Below are positions 34,726 to 41,897 of a stretch of 41,897 nucleotides of DNA, one piece after another (within the stretch, counting starts at the first letter, position 1; each line of letters begins with the position of its first letter). The position numbers were made by a program, and so were the translations under genes. The notes beneath the pieces are model-generated. The model was not told where the DNA came from. It saw only the letters and a list, made by a program, of their open reading frames with translations, and did not search any database. Origin of the DNA: a virus; IMG/VR virus record IMGVR_UViG_3300020469_000091, positions 1 to 41,897 of that record; one strand, written 5' to 3'.

Positions 34726-35930
34726 TTTTTGAAGTGATTCAAAGTGTAGTCTTTCTTTTCGGTAACGGCCTTGTATACCTGTGTCTCTATGCCCTTCTCA
34801 GCAAAGACCCAATAGATATCGCTCTCGGTTCTGTCCTTGGTCGTCATCCTATCGCGCGACTGCCAATAGCTTGTGGCGGAGAAGTCGATGTTGTAGTATA
34901 CCAAGGCTGAAGCCTGACGTAGGCTGATGCCCTCCCGCCCACTGACAATCTGTAGGGCTATGCTCTTGTCGCCCTCCTCAAATTCCTTCAGGTCCGTGGT
35001 AAGCTCATCGCCGTACACGGTCTTGAGCGCCTCTAGCTCAGCCTTGAACTTATAAAAGATGCCAATCTTATCTCGACAAAACCTATCGTAGATGAACTGC
35101 GCCTTGCTGTGGTCGAAGACCATGGCTTTGCCGCTCTCGAACTTAACGGTGCCGGAGTACATCTGGTGTAGCTTCTGCATAAGCTTGACCGGGGTGTCGG
35201 CCAAGACGACCTCCTCCTGTCCATCTATCACCCTGTCTTTGCGCAGCCGCTTGCACATATCGTACGTCCGCCCCTCCATGGGGACACGCAAGATGTGCTC
35301 CCGCAAGTCGCTCTTGAAGCCGGCCTCGCGCTGGCTGAAGCTAATCATGTATGGCTGCATAGCCGTAAGGATAGACGGCAATCCATTGTTGTAGAACTTA
35401 ATGGGAAGGGAGTTTACTATCTGCGTCTTCACGTCAACGTAGTCGTCGCAGAACCGATAGAAGTTCTTGTAGCTACGGAACGGATTGCTTGGGATGCCAT
35501 ACACCTGATGGTACATCTGGCTGTACGACTCTGGCGTAGGCGTACCCGAAAGCAATACGACATAGCTACCACGGATGAGGTTGCGCACGTCCTTGGCTCG
35601 CTTGCTAGGCTTGGGGAAAGCCCCTAATCCATGCGCCTCGTCGAGGATAACAAGGTCCCACTTTTTTTGCGGGAGCTTGTGCATGCTCTCGTAGTTGATG
35701 GCGAAGAACTCATACGAGGGACACAACATCTTGGCGTCCTCACCTATGCTTCCCAGAGCCTTCTTCTTAGTCAAGAACAAGACGCTGTTGACACCCATCT
35801 CCTCCGCTATACTCAGGGAGGTGAGGGTCTTCCCGGTGCGCACCTCCATAGCGAGGTATACGAAACGGTGTTGCTCGAGGATGCGCTTGGCACGGTGTAC
35901 GATGCGCTTCTGATAATTCCTTAGCTCCAT
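34692..35930 (-). CDS. SNF2/DEAD-type superfamily 2 helicase
   Basis: Starting at the ATG 35930 (MELRNYQKRI) the protein has 412 residues. Motif I is EVRTGKT (29-35), motif II DEAH (97-100), motif III SGTPTPES (128-135), and a C-terminal motif VI-like YWQSRDRM with an arginine finger. NYQKR near the start is the Q-like motif of SNF2 proteins. The enzyme would use ATP to move on duplex DNA, assisting phage replication, recombination or transcription. An ATG at 35981 adds 17 residues read in the primase 3' end and is unlikely. The start overlaps the primase stop by ten bases. Confidence 0.85.
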   Translation of the reverse strand: MELRNYQKRIVHRAKRILEQHRFVYLAMEVRTGKTLTSLSIAEEMGVNSVLFLTKKKALGSIGEDAKMLCPSYEFFAINYESMHKLPQKKWDLVILDEAHGLGAFPKPSKRAKDVRNLIRGSYVVLLSGTPTPESYSQMYHQVYGIPSNPFRSYKNFYRFCDDYVDVKTQIVNSLPIKFYNNGLPSILTAMQPYMISFSQREAGFKSDLREHILRVPMEGRTYDMCKRLRKDRVIDGQEEVVLADTPVKLMQKLHQMYSGTVKFESGKAMVFDHSKAQFIYDRFCRDKIGIFYKFKAELEALKTVYGDELTTDLKEFEEGDKSIALQIVSGREGISLRQASALVYYNIDFSATSYWQSRDRMTTKDRTESDIYWVFAEKGIETQVYKAVTEKKDYTLNHFKKWNTKMIFDTT

Positions 35931-38338
35931 GTCATCTCGCTTTGCTGTTCGCCCTCGTGCTTGTTGCGGATGCGTAACCAACGCCCAAGCCTATCGCGCC
36001 CCTCTTCCGGAGCTATGCCATACTTGTGCATGCAGTACGACACCAACCACTTGTAGAACTTGGTGCGGGAGATGCTCTGCTTGGCCGTAGGTCCGTAGTC
36101 AGGGTACTCCTGCACGAAGTCTAGGTATACGTCCTTCTTGTACAGCTTGACGTAGGGCTCAATGGTTTTGTTTTGCTCACCGTTGACTAGGCCGCACCAC
36201 TCTATGAAATCGTGGCTCGTCTCCGCACTGAGCTGCCTGATACCAAGGTTGATGAACTCGCTCTCTACCAAGCCGGTGTCGAGGTATCCACTAAGGCACG
36301 AGACCATGTAGTTGTCGAACTTGCACCAATCCTCGTCGTCCCAATCGGCAAAGAAGTGCTTCTTGAATTCGTCGATAGGCGTGAAGCCCTTGCTGTAGTA
36401 TTGGTGTAGCTCCAGCTCCCATTTCCTGCGTGCGAAGCTGTTGCCCGCACCCTTGATAGCGTAGTTGGTGGTGATGCCAATCTTGGGGGACTTCTCGAAA
36501 GGAATCTTGATGGCGTCCTTGTTCTTCTTCTCCAACGTCAACCCCTCTGTAACAACGCTAAATAGCCGCTCGAAGTCGAAGTTCTTCTTCACGTCATCGA
36601 AGCAAAGCAACTGAGTGTCAGCGCTTACGAGTTGGTATGGGAAGCTGCGCTCGAAAGCGAAAGCCTTGCCGTCGATGACGACCAGCTTCTTCATCTTGGA
36701 TAGCGCAGACATGAACAGTCCCTTGCCGGTGCCGCCCTCAGGGTTGTCGCTGATGACCTCGTCGTTGAGTATCACAGCCGGGCAATAGCTTAGGTTCTTG
36801 TATCCGTGAAGCATATATCCGATGGTGCTCTCCATGCTTTGCGTACGAGACGCATCGCTGCCAGAAATATTGGCTATGAACTTCTGATAGTCGAAGCCTT
36901 CGTGGTCGCAAGAATCGAACTGCCTGTCTATGATGTGGTCGCTCCATACGTACCCACCGAGGTCGAGGTAGTCTATGCCCTTGACTTCGTCAGGCGTAAC
37001 CCGAACCGCACAGTTCCTGTAGTATAGGTATGCCGTGGTGGCCGTGTCCTCCATGAAGTACACGTCTATGGTAGCCAGCAGGGTAAGGAACTCCTCACGG
37101 AAATACCGTACCGCATCGGCGAAGAAGTTGTAGATGGTCTTGTCGTCGTGCTCCAAGAGGTAGCCGAGGATGAAGTCCTTTATCTCCTTCTCCGTGGTGT
37201 GGTCGATGAGGTTGTTGGTGACCCTAACGAAAACATAGTTCTTGCTACCCTCGGGACAATACTTATAGAACCCGTTGTCTTCAAGGAAAGTCTTGAAATC
37301 CAAAGGGATAATCTTGATGACGCCCTTCTCGGTCTTGGTCCAAAAGGTTTGCTCCTCGTTCTCTTTCTCTACCCGCTCTATGACAGAGTCGATTACATCG
37401 CTCTCAACCTTGGACTCCTTGAGTTGGGAGCGGACTTCTTTTTTTGATACGCCGCGCTTGAGCTGTGCCTTGATGCTGTTGATGCGGTCCGAGTCCTCGT
37501 AGTATCGCGTACCGAAGTTGGCGGTGTTGCTATACGCCGAAGCCAAGGTGCGCTCTATCTCTTGGGACTTGAAGTCGGGCTGCTCAAACTGACGGAGTAT
37601 GTGCGAGGCGAGGCTGCGGTTTACGCCGAAGTCGTTGAACGCCATAGCCAACTTGTATAGGTTCTGGTTGCGCTCTCCGTCTACCATGCCATACTTCTTC
37701 GTCCACCACTTGAGCAGTATGTCTACGACCTTGTTCTCATCGGTGATGGGTATGGTGGGTGCGTCGCGCTGTACCTCCACCTCTACGTACTCTGCCTCTT
37801 CGACCTTGGCCCATACCGAGGAGTCTTCGTTGATGTATATGAGCGGGTCGAAGCTTTCGTAGCACACCCTGCTTATGTTCTTGCACGTCTTGTCGAAGTG
37901 CTCAGAGTTGAAGTGCTTCTCCAGTGCGTTGAAGTAGTTAGTGTGGTTGTCCGGGTCCTGCATGATGCGGACCAAAACCTTGAGGCCGTTGCCGGAGGGA
38001 GAGGTGAAGACGGAGAAGACGTACTTGTCTTTGCTCAGCCGCTCGCGCTCTGCCATCATTAGCTTCTTGGTATTGTAACCATCGAAGTCTAAGCAGATGA
38101 AGCCGCTGTGCTCCATGAGGTTGGCGTCGTTGCGCTTGTTGAATGTGCCGGAGAAACATACCGCAGGGAGCCCCTTCTTGAGCTCGTTGCGGGCGGACTT
38201 ATCCTTCTCCTTGCGGATGCGAGTGACCAGTTCTTTGGACGCTCCATCGCGGATTCTACCAAGCACAAAGTCCACGGAGCGGTGGAACGGAGTCTCCGTT
38301 TCCTTGATATCCTTGAAGATTGTGACGATTCTTGACAT
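35921..38338 (-). CDS. Primase-helicase (BT4734/VirE-like N-terminus, P4-type helicase C-terminus)
   Basis: From ATG 38338 the protein has 805 residues. The N-terminus is BT4734/VirE-like, related to archaeo-eukaryotic primases: GFICLDFDGYN (Asp84, Asp86), FTSPSGNGLKVLVRI (111-125) and SRVCYESFDP (156-165). A helical linker (about 225-350) follows. The helicase part has Walker A NPEGGTGKG (about 533-541), Walker B LLCFDDV (about 576-582) and IGITTNYAIKG. It should make primers and unwind the phage origin. The frame also runs up to an ATG at 38476, but that Leu-rich extension is read from a pyrimidine tract with tandem repeats and is not protein-like. Three direct repeats lie just before the chosen start. 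An A7 run lies near codon 299. Confidence 0.87.
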   Translation of the reverse strand: MSRIVTIFKDIKETETPFHRSVDFVLGRIRDGASKELVTRIRKEKDKSARNELKKGLPAVCFSGTFNKRNDANLMEHSGFICLDFDGYNTKKLMMAERERLSKDKYVFSVFTSPSGNGLKVLVRIMQDPDNHTNYFNALEKHFNSEHFDKTCKNISRVCYESFDPLIYINEDSSVWAKVEEAEYVEVEVQRDAPTIPITDENKVVDILLKWWTKKYGMVDGERNQNLYKLAMAFNDFGVNRSLASHILRQFEQPDFKSQEIERTLASAYSNTANFGTRYYEDSDRINSIKAQLKRGVSKKEVRSQLKESKVESDVIDSVIERVEKENEEQTFWTKTEKGVIKIIPLDFKTFLEDNGFYKYCPEGSKNYVFVRVTNNLIDHTTEKEIKDFILGYLLEHDDKTIYNFFADAVRYFREEFLTLLATIDVYFMEDTATTAYLYYRNCAVRVTPDEVKGIDYLDLGGYVWSDHIIDRQFDSCDHEGFDYQKFIANISGSDASRTQSMESTIGYMLHGYKNLSYCPAVILNDEVISDNPEGGTGKGLFMSALSKMKKLVVIDGKAFAFERSFPYQLVSADTQLLCFDDVKKNFDFERLFSVVTEGLTLEKKNKDAIKIPFEKSPKIGITTNYAIKGAGNSFARRKWELELHQYYSKGFTPIDEFKKHFFADWDDEDWCKFDNYMVSCLSGYLDTGLVESEFINLGIRQLSAETSHDFIEWCGLVNGEQNKTIEPYVKLYKKDVYLDFVQEYPDYGPTAKQSISRTKFYKWLVSYCMHKYGIAPEEGRDRLGRWLRIRNKHEGEQQSEMTWS

Positions 38339-38343
38339 GGCGG

Positions 38344-38415
38344 TGTCGATTTTGTGTCGATATTTTAGGGTTAGTTTATTGATACTCAGTACCTGTGACA
38401 GAAATGTCGATTTTT
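38344..38415 (-). repeat. Three direct repeats before the primase gene (candidate iterons/operators)
   Basis: On the minus strand AAAAATCGACA, AATATCGACA and AAAATCGACA occur at 38415-38405, 38364-38355 and 38353-38344. The last two are 11 bases apart, one helical turn; the first is 50 bases from the middle one. They lie 6-77 bases before the primase ATG, inside the largest non-coding gap of the early operon. They could be binding sites for a phage initiator or repressor. Confidence 0.65.
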
Positions 38416-38429
38416 CTTCCCGTATACGT

Positions 38430-38473
38430 AGGAGAAGAAGAGAAAGTAAAGAAAGTAAAAGAGAGAGTAGAGG
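38430..38473. other. Purine/pyrimidine-asymmetric tract with 9-bp tandem repeat
   Basis: The plus strand here is nearly all purine (AGGAGAAGAAGAGAAAG and onward), and the minus strand is pyrimidine. GAAAGTAAA is perfectly repeated in tandem at 38442-38459. The palindrome CGTATACG (38421-38428) adjoins it. With the repeats and hairpin on either side this forms a compact regulatory or origin-like block of about 190 bases without a gene. Confidence 0.55.
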
Positions 38474-38508
38474 CAAACCAAAAACGACACCCGCGTCACG
38501 GGATGAAA

Positions 38509-38528
38509 GAGGGGGCCGAAGCCCCCTC
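38509..38528 (-). terminator. Hairpin after the SSB-like gene (terminator or attenuator)
   Basis: Read on the minus strand, GAGGGGGC-TTCG-GCCCCCTC forms an eight-pair stem with a UUCG loop, 24 bases after the stop of the SSB-like gene, followed by TTTC only. A second small stem (CCCGTGACGCGGG) comes next. The weak T tract suggests partial termination between the recombination genes and the primase. Confidence 0.6.
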
Positions 38529-38552
38529 CCATTTTTGGCAATCGAAACAACC

Positions 38553-38807
38553 TTAGAAAGGCGCCTCGTCGTCTCGTGAGTCCTGAGGCTTGGGCTCCCA
38601 AGTGTCGAGCTCGAAGTAGTAGCGCCCGTCTTGGGCTTCCTTCATCTCGAAGTTAATCCATCCCGAAGGCTTGGCGTTCTCGTTGAGGAAGGCAACAAAC
38701 TCCTCTACCTTGATGCCCAACTTGGCTTTGACAAAGTCAGGAGCTCCGTCACGGGGTTGGCTCCAATTCATAGCGGGTGCAAAGACCCTTTCTTTCTGTT
38801 CACTCAT
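38553..38807 (-). CDS. Small protein with SSB-like acidic tail, 84 aa
   Basis: The protein (MSEQKERVFAPAMNWSQPRD at its start) has a central block PDFVKAKLGIKVEEFVAFLN and GWINFEMKEAQDGRYYFELD, a pattern shared by short phage proteins found next to recombinase genes. It ends SRDDEAPF, very like the DDDIPF tip with which bacterial SSB recruits its partner proteins. It is therefore probably a single-strand DNA-binding or SSB-mimicking accessory factor. No full OB-fold is recognisable by eye. Its ATG overlaps the stop of the exonuclease gene (ATGA). Confidence 0.6.
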   Translation of the reverse strand: MSEQKERVFAPAMNWSQPRDGAPDFVKAKLGIKVEEFVAFLNENAKPSGWINFEMKEAQDGRYYFELDTWEPKPQDSRDDEAPF

Positions 38808-39535
38808 AACGTCTGTTTGATATAAAAGGTTTCAATCGATTGTGTGGCATCGGTACCGAAGAACTTGTCGTGTACTTCGATGGCTCTCTCTACCTTATCC
38901 CTGCCACGTAGGATAAAGTCTTGGCTCGGCTCATACATGCCCATCATACCCGTTGTCTTGTCGATGGCGAAGAACACCAGCGGTTTGCCGAATAGGCTTT
39001 GGTAGATGTAGCATTGGCTGTCATATCCATACTTCCGGGCCGAGTACCGGAAGTCGTCAATCTTGCCTGTTGTTTTCAGGTCGATGATGCGCTCTGCACC
39101 AAGGATGTCTGCCTTACCCTTGAACTCCTTGCCCATGATGGTGCCCACGGCGGGCTCCTCATACACGTTGGCGTCGTCGCGGATGGCGTCGAAGAAGTCA
39201 AGGTTGGAAAGCATGGTGTCGGTCAGTCGCTTTATGTCGTCCATCTCTTTGCACAAGAGCATGAACTCCTTGCCTCGCTCGGCACAAGCCTCTTTGTAAG
39301 CCTTGCTGTTGCGGCTTGCGGTATTGACGCAGTCCACATCGGCAGCCTTTTCCGGCTCGAGGATGAGCTGATGGAAGAGCCTGCCCTTTGCAAAGGCCGG
39401 GTTGTCAGGAGTGGGTACGCCATACATCGACGGGTTGGTAAGCAGGGTTTTGATGTCCGAGTTGGACAAGAACTGCCTGCCTACCTTCCCGTAGTAGTTG
39501 GCGTCGTCACGCAACTGCTCGATGATATCGCTCAT
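38804..39535 (-). CDS. RecE-like PD-(D/E)XK exonuclease
   Basis: The 243-residue protein carries the exonuclease motifs GRLFHQLILEPE (His55), GKADIL (Asp143), IIDLKTT (Asp152, Lys154) and the QxxxY-like YDSQCYIYQ (Gln174). These match the RecE/lambda-exonuclease-like family, which degrades the 5' strand of a double-strand end to expose a 3' single strand. The gene is joined by ATGA overlaps to the annealing protein upstream and the SSB-like gene downstream, the classic partner set. The N-terminal SNSDIKTLLTNPSMY matches the usual start of this family. Confidence 0.85.
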   Translation of the reverse strand: MSDIIEQLRDDANYYGKVGRQFLSNSDIKTLLTNPSMYGVPTPDNPAFAKGRLFHQLILEPEKAADVDCVNTASRNSKAYKEACAERGKEFMLLCKEMDDIKRLTDTMLSNLDFFDAIRDDANVYEEPAVGTIMGKEFKGKADILGAERIIDLKTTGKIDDFRYSARKYGYDSQCYIYQSLFGKPLVFFAIDKTTGMMGMYEPSQDFILRGRDKVERAIEVHDKFFGTDATQSIETFYIKQTL

Positions 39536-40128
39536 CCGATGTTGTCCTTCAAAGCCTTCTGAACCTTGGTGCTGACCTTGTACTTGGTGCGCAGGTTCTT
39601 GAGCAATTCGTCGATGCCCTTGTCCTTGTTGGCCACCACGTACTTCAACACCTTAGCCCAGTTCTCATCGTCTACCTCGAGGCTGATGCGCTGTGCCGGC
39701 TCTTTAGAGGGGGCTTCCTTGGCCTCGGAGGGGGGCGACGGTACATCCTCACCTGTCCACAGAGAAAGTCCAAGGCCGTGCATCGCAATGGCCTTAGCCG
39801 TGGCGCGCTGTATGGTCTTGTTAACCTCGAAGCTGCAAAGCTTGTCGACAGTGATGGATTTGTTGCGGTGGTCCATCACACAAAGCATATCTATGTGCTC
39901 CAAGTCGTTGACCACAATGCCCACCTTGACATAAGCTGTCTTGCCATCGGTGAAGTAGTTGAGGCCCGTCTCAGGTTGCTCGTAAATAACGCGCTGAGCA
40001 TCAGGGTATACACTCTTCAACATGTCCCAAGCGTGAGCCCAAGAGAGGTAGTCGGCACGTCCTTTCTTCTCTGCCTTGGGCCGGACGTCGATGGCCTTGA
40101 GGCGATTGTAAACTGAATCTTTACTCAT
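39532..40128 (-). CDS. Single-strand annealing protein, Sak type (DUF1071)
   Basis: The 198-residue protein shows the DUF1071/Sak signature: YLSWAHAWDMLKSVYPDA (27-44), TDGKTAYVKVGI (60-71), VMDHRNKSI (84-92) and NKTIQRATAKAIAMHGLGLS (103-122). Family members are Rad52-related recombinases that anneal complementary single strands made by a partner exonuclease. The C-terminal 60 residues are a charged, partly disordered tail (SPPSEAKEAPSKEP) and a helix. The gene lies between the DnaA-like gene and the RecE-like exonuclease, overlapping each by four bases. Confidence 0.88.
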   Translation of the reverse strand: MSKDSVYNRLKAIDVRPKAEKKGRADYLSWAHAWDMLKSVYPDAQRVIYEQPETGLNYFTDGKTAYVKVGIVVNDLEHIDMLCVMDHRNKSITVDKLCSFEVNKTIQRATAKAIAMHGLGLSLWTGEDVPSPPSEAKEAPSKEPAQRISLEVDDENWAKVLKYVVANKDKGIDELLKNLRTKYKVSTKVQKALKDNIG

Positions 40129-40412
40129 TTCAATTGGTTGATTAGGGTGGTGTAGTCAGGGTCGTTGGATATGTGTGTCTCCACACGCTTCAAACCGTGG
40201 CCGATAGAGGGCAGGTCTATGTTGTAACCGTTCTGACCCATGTAGTGTCTGATGTATTGTTGAGGGATTTGCCTCTGGTGACAGAGGTAGTACAGCACAT
40301 GGCGTGCGTCAGATAGGCGGCGAGATTTGTCCTTGGTGAACATCTCTTCGCGGGTGATGCCGAACCGGTCAGCGACAAGGCTGGCATAGCTTTCAAAAAT
40401 TTCTCGTTTCAT
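40125..40412 (-). CDS. Second DnaA domain IV-like protein, 95 aa
   Basis: After a short N-terminal helix (YASLVADRFGITREEMFT), residues 30-80 read SRRLSDARHVLYYLCHQRQI, YIRHYMGQNGY and PSIGHGLKRVE. This is the helix pattern of the DnaA DNA-binding domain (basic R-x-x-DAR helix, then I-x-H-G helix), as found in stand-alone phage DnaA-like proteins. It has no ATPase part. It could bind sites in the candidate origin upstream of the primase gene or regulate early genes. ATGA overlaps tie it to both neighbours. Confidence 0.65.
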   Translation of the reverse strand: MKREIFESYASLVADRFGITREEMFTKDKSRRLSDARHVLYYLCHQRQIPQQYIRHYMGQNGYNIDLPSIGHGLKRVETHISNDPDYTTLINQLK

Positions 40413-40645
40413 TTTAGTTCGTCTGTAATAATAGCGGTGCCGACCAACACGCGGCTTGCAATGTTAGATGCGGCCATGTTGGTAGGCAAGCCCAATGAAG
40501 GAGCGTCCTTGTTGACCACAATAAAATTTTCGTTTGGGAGGTAGACAAGCTCAATCAAACCGCCTACCATCTTTTGCATATCGTAGAGAGAGAGGGGGCC
40601 CTTTACCTCCTCCCGGCTTCCGTCAAGGTGTAGTATCACAGTCAT
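40409..40645 (-). CDS. DUF3846-like protein, 78 aa
   Basis: The ATG at 40645 starts MTVILHLDGSREEV and follows directly on the previous stop (TAATG overlap). The frame continues upstream to 40777, but that part is antisense-like and not protein-like. Residues 22-75 (MQKMVGGLIELVYLPNENFI, NKDAPSLGLPTNMAAS, VLVGTAIIT) match the DUF3846 pattern of short phage and plasmid proteins of unknown function. Confidence 0.7.
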   Translation of the reverse strand: MTVILHLDGSREEVKGPLSLYDMQKMVGGLIELVYLPNENFIVVNKDAPSLGLPTNMAASNIASRVLVGTAIITDELK

Positions 40646-41367
40646 TAGAAGAACCTCAGATGGCTGCGCTTCTTGTGGTTGTATACCATCTCGAACATGC
40701 GCATGTACTCTTGTGTGGTCCCGGCATGGATGAACATATGTGGGTTCATCTCCGCCTTCTTCAACAGCTCCTTCCAATCGAAGTCATCGACGGTGCGCAT
40801 GCACCGAAGAAAGGCCGTGACGAAGTTGTTGTGGAGGTAGAAAGGGAACCTATTGAACTGACTCAAAGCATACAATCGCTTCAAGGCGTCTTCCTTGCTC
40901 GACCGGAACTTCCAATTGCCGCTGCCAAGGCTGGTTCCATTCTTCTTGTTGGAATGAGCGCTACTGCCTTGGGCAAGGAACGATGCCGAACGGATAGAAA
41001 ACTTGGGCTCTACCTCTTTGCACTCAGCATGGAACTCCAAGAGCTTGATGTAGTTCTGATTGCCCTGCGCAGCAAAGCTCTCCACCTTGTCCATTACAGA
41101 CCATGGCTTGCTCATGTTGTTGAGCTGAACGACATCAGACATCTCCATCTCGTCACGGATGATGTACTGTAACGGCAACCCCAACTCTCGGCACGCATGG
41201 AAGCGGTGTTGTCCGTCTATGATATGCCCTGAGGCAGTGACGATGATGGGTTGTACCAAGCCGTGAACCTTTATGTTCTTGGTTAGGCGTCGGACATGGG
41301 CGTCGTCGACGCCTCGGTTGAGTTCGTTGAAGTCGAACTGCTCGTAGTTACTCGTTGTGTGAATCAT
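40645..41367 (-). CDS. ParB/sulfiredoxin-fold protein
   Basis: The N-terminal 75 residues carry the ParB/Srx motif GHIIDGQHRFHACRELG (Asp51, Gly52, His54, Arg55), preceded by KNIKVHGLVQPIIV. In ParB this pocket binds CTP, and in relatives it has nuclease or ATPase activity. No ParA gene is visible, so partition is doubtful. The C-terminal 165 residues are helical and unfamiliar. Phage members may regulate transcription or modify DNA. It overlaps the upstream gene by 20 bases and the next by one. Confidence 0.75.
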   Translation of the reverse strand: MIHTTSNYEQFDFNELNRGVDDAHVRRLTKNIKVHGLVQPIIVTASGHIIDGQHRFHACRELGLPLQYIIRDEMEMSDVVQLNNMSKPWSVMDKVESFAAQGNQNYIKLLEFHAECKEVEPKFSIRSASFLAQGSSAHSNKKNGTSLGSGNWKFRSSKEDALKRLYALSQFNRFPFYLHNNFVTAFLRCMRTVDDFDWKELLKKAEMNPHMFIHAGTTQEYMRMFEMVYNHKKRSHLRFF

Positions 41368-41842
41368 GATTTAAAATGTATTCGGTGATGGCATTGAATT
41401 GTCGGGCGGCGTGGATGTCGTAGTCGCAGTCGGGGTAGCGCTGGGTGCGCATCCAATCCCTGAAGCCCCCCATGTTGTACCCAATCTCTTGGATGCTGTC
41501 GATGAAGTCCAAGTAGAAGTCAGTGATTCTACCGCCTTGCAAGGCGTTGCAGAACCCGTTGTTGTAGTAGTCGTACTGAAGACGACCCAAGGCACGGATG
41601 GCCTCGCCATACGGCGTGTCGGCCTCACCGCTTTCCGGGACGTGCTTGTCCCACAAAGCTTCCCACTCCGCCTGTCGGGGGTGGTTGTTGCCCCATATAG
41701 TGGGCTCGGTCATAGTGATGGTCAACAGACCGCCCTCGTAACCGTGTGACGCCGGCGTAACAATCTGGCCGTCGATAAGGAAGCGAACCTTTTTTGTGTC
41801 AGGGTGTCGCTCAATCACCCTGTTCCATTCTTTCAAGAACAT
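41348..41842 (-). CDS. Hypothetical early protein, 164 aa
   Basis: Residues about 83-100 (AIRALGRLQYDYYNNGFCNA) contain a G-x-L-x-Y-D-Y-Y-N-N-G motif that I have seen in unnamed phage and plasmid proteins. It is followed by helices rich in Asp, Tyr and aromatic residues. No catalytic motif is clear. The ATG at 41842 lies inside the end of a preceding frame, and the stop overlaps the ParB-like start, so the gene is early in the minus-strand operon. Confidence 0.6.
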   Translation of the reverse strand: MFLKEWNRVIERHPDTKKVRFLIDGQIVTPASHGYEGGLLTITMTEPTIWGNNHPRQAEWEALWDKHVPESGEADTPYGEAIRALGRLQYDYYNNGFCNALQGGRITDFYLDFIDSIQEIGYNMGGFRDWMRTQRYPDCDYDIHAARQFNAITEYILNHDSHNE

Positions 41843-41897
41843 TTTCTATTGTATTGATTGTATCGTTTAAAGATTCCCATACCACATCCTCGTACTG
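41811..41897 (-). CDS. C-terminal end of a gene cut by the right edge
   Basis: Read on the minus strand from the window edge, the frame QYEDVVWESLNDTINTIENV, then LERMEQGD, is open for 28 codons to a TGA at 41813-41811. It is acidic and helical. It overlaps the start of the 164-aa gene by 32 bases, an arrangement like other overlaps in this operon. The short length makes this uncertain. Confidence 0.4.
   Translation of the reverse strand, partial: QYEDVVWESLNDTINTIENVLERMEQGD

Noticed and set aside
35931-35981. Upstream ATG of the SNF2 helicase
   Set aside because: It lies inside the primase 3' end and adds 17 residues without helicase character; the ATG at 35930 fits the NYQKR motif.
38339-38476. 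Leu-rich N-terminal extension of the primase (ATG at 38476)
   Set aside because: It is translated from a pyrimidine tract and direct repeats, resembles no protein, and the ATG at 38338 starts the recognisable domain.
40646-40777. N-terminal extension of the DUF3846-like gene
   Set aside because: The extension is antisense-like composition inside the ParB-like gene; the TAATG start at 40645 is better.
1-41897. Lysogeny genes, tRNAs, CRISPR arrays, insertion sequences
   Set aside because: No integrase, repressor, cloverleaf, spaced repeat array or transposase was seen on either strand.

Overview
The window is a large part of a tailed-phage genome whose host is most likely a member of the Bacteroidota. 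Four things point there. One gene (11601-12794) encodes a signal peptide plus a C-terminal domain of the type IX secretion (gliding-motility, type B) family. The primase has a BT4734/VirE-like N-terminus. The most strongly expressed structural genes start after A-rich leaders instead of Shine-Dalgarno sequences. Portal, connector and tail proteins resemble those of crAss-like and Cellulophaga podoviruses. Base composition is close to half GC by eye. I see no integrase, repressor, tRNA, CRISPR or transposon, so the phage looks lytic. Both window ends cut through genes.

Layout, left half (plus strand, 1-33191): a receptor-binding or tail protein cut by the left edge; a lysis cassette (small membrane protein, M15 peptidase endolysin, second small membrane protein); a fibre-like protein; two small genes, one GroES-like; then the packaging and head module (small terminase candidate, TerL, portal, scaffold-like protein, major capsid protein, accessory protein). 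After a strong intrinsic terminator comes the secreted T9SS-type protein, then two connector/ring-type proteins, an 1801-residue tail protein ending in an exchangeable lectin-like domain, a conserved virion protein, a cupin-like protein, two internal virion proteins, and a 3108-residue polyvalent protein with metallopeptidase-like and ADP-ribosyltransferase-like domains.

Right half (minus strand, 41897 down to 33183): a tightly overlapped early/replication operon. In transcription order it holds a cut gene, an unknown protein, a ParB/Srx-fold protein, a DUF3846-like protein, a DnaA-domain-IV-like protein, a Sak-type single-strand annealing protein, a RecE-like exonuclease, a small protein with an SSB-like acidic tail, a 214-base regulatory gap with three direct repeats, a primase-helicase, an SNF2-type helicase, two PD-(D/E)XK nucleases, an unknown protein, a second DnaA-domain-IV-like protein and a 48-residue zinc-ribbon protein. 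The two halves converge with a 9-base gene overlap near 33183-33191.

Working model: primase-helicase, recombinase, exonuclease and SSB-like protein replicate and recombine the genome using the host polymerase (no polymerase gene is visible). The plus-strand genes build a podovirus-like virion with a giant ejected protein. Two unrelated-in-detail but same-family lectin-like tips contact the host. A T9SS-routed protein may be placed on the infected cell's surface. Functions are inferred from motifs read by eye; no database search was run.
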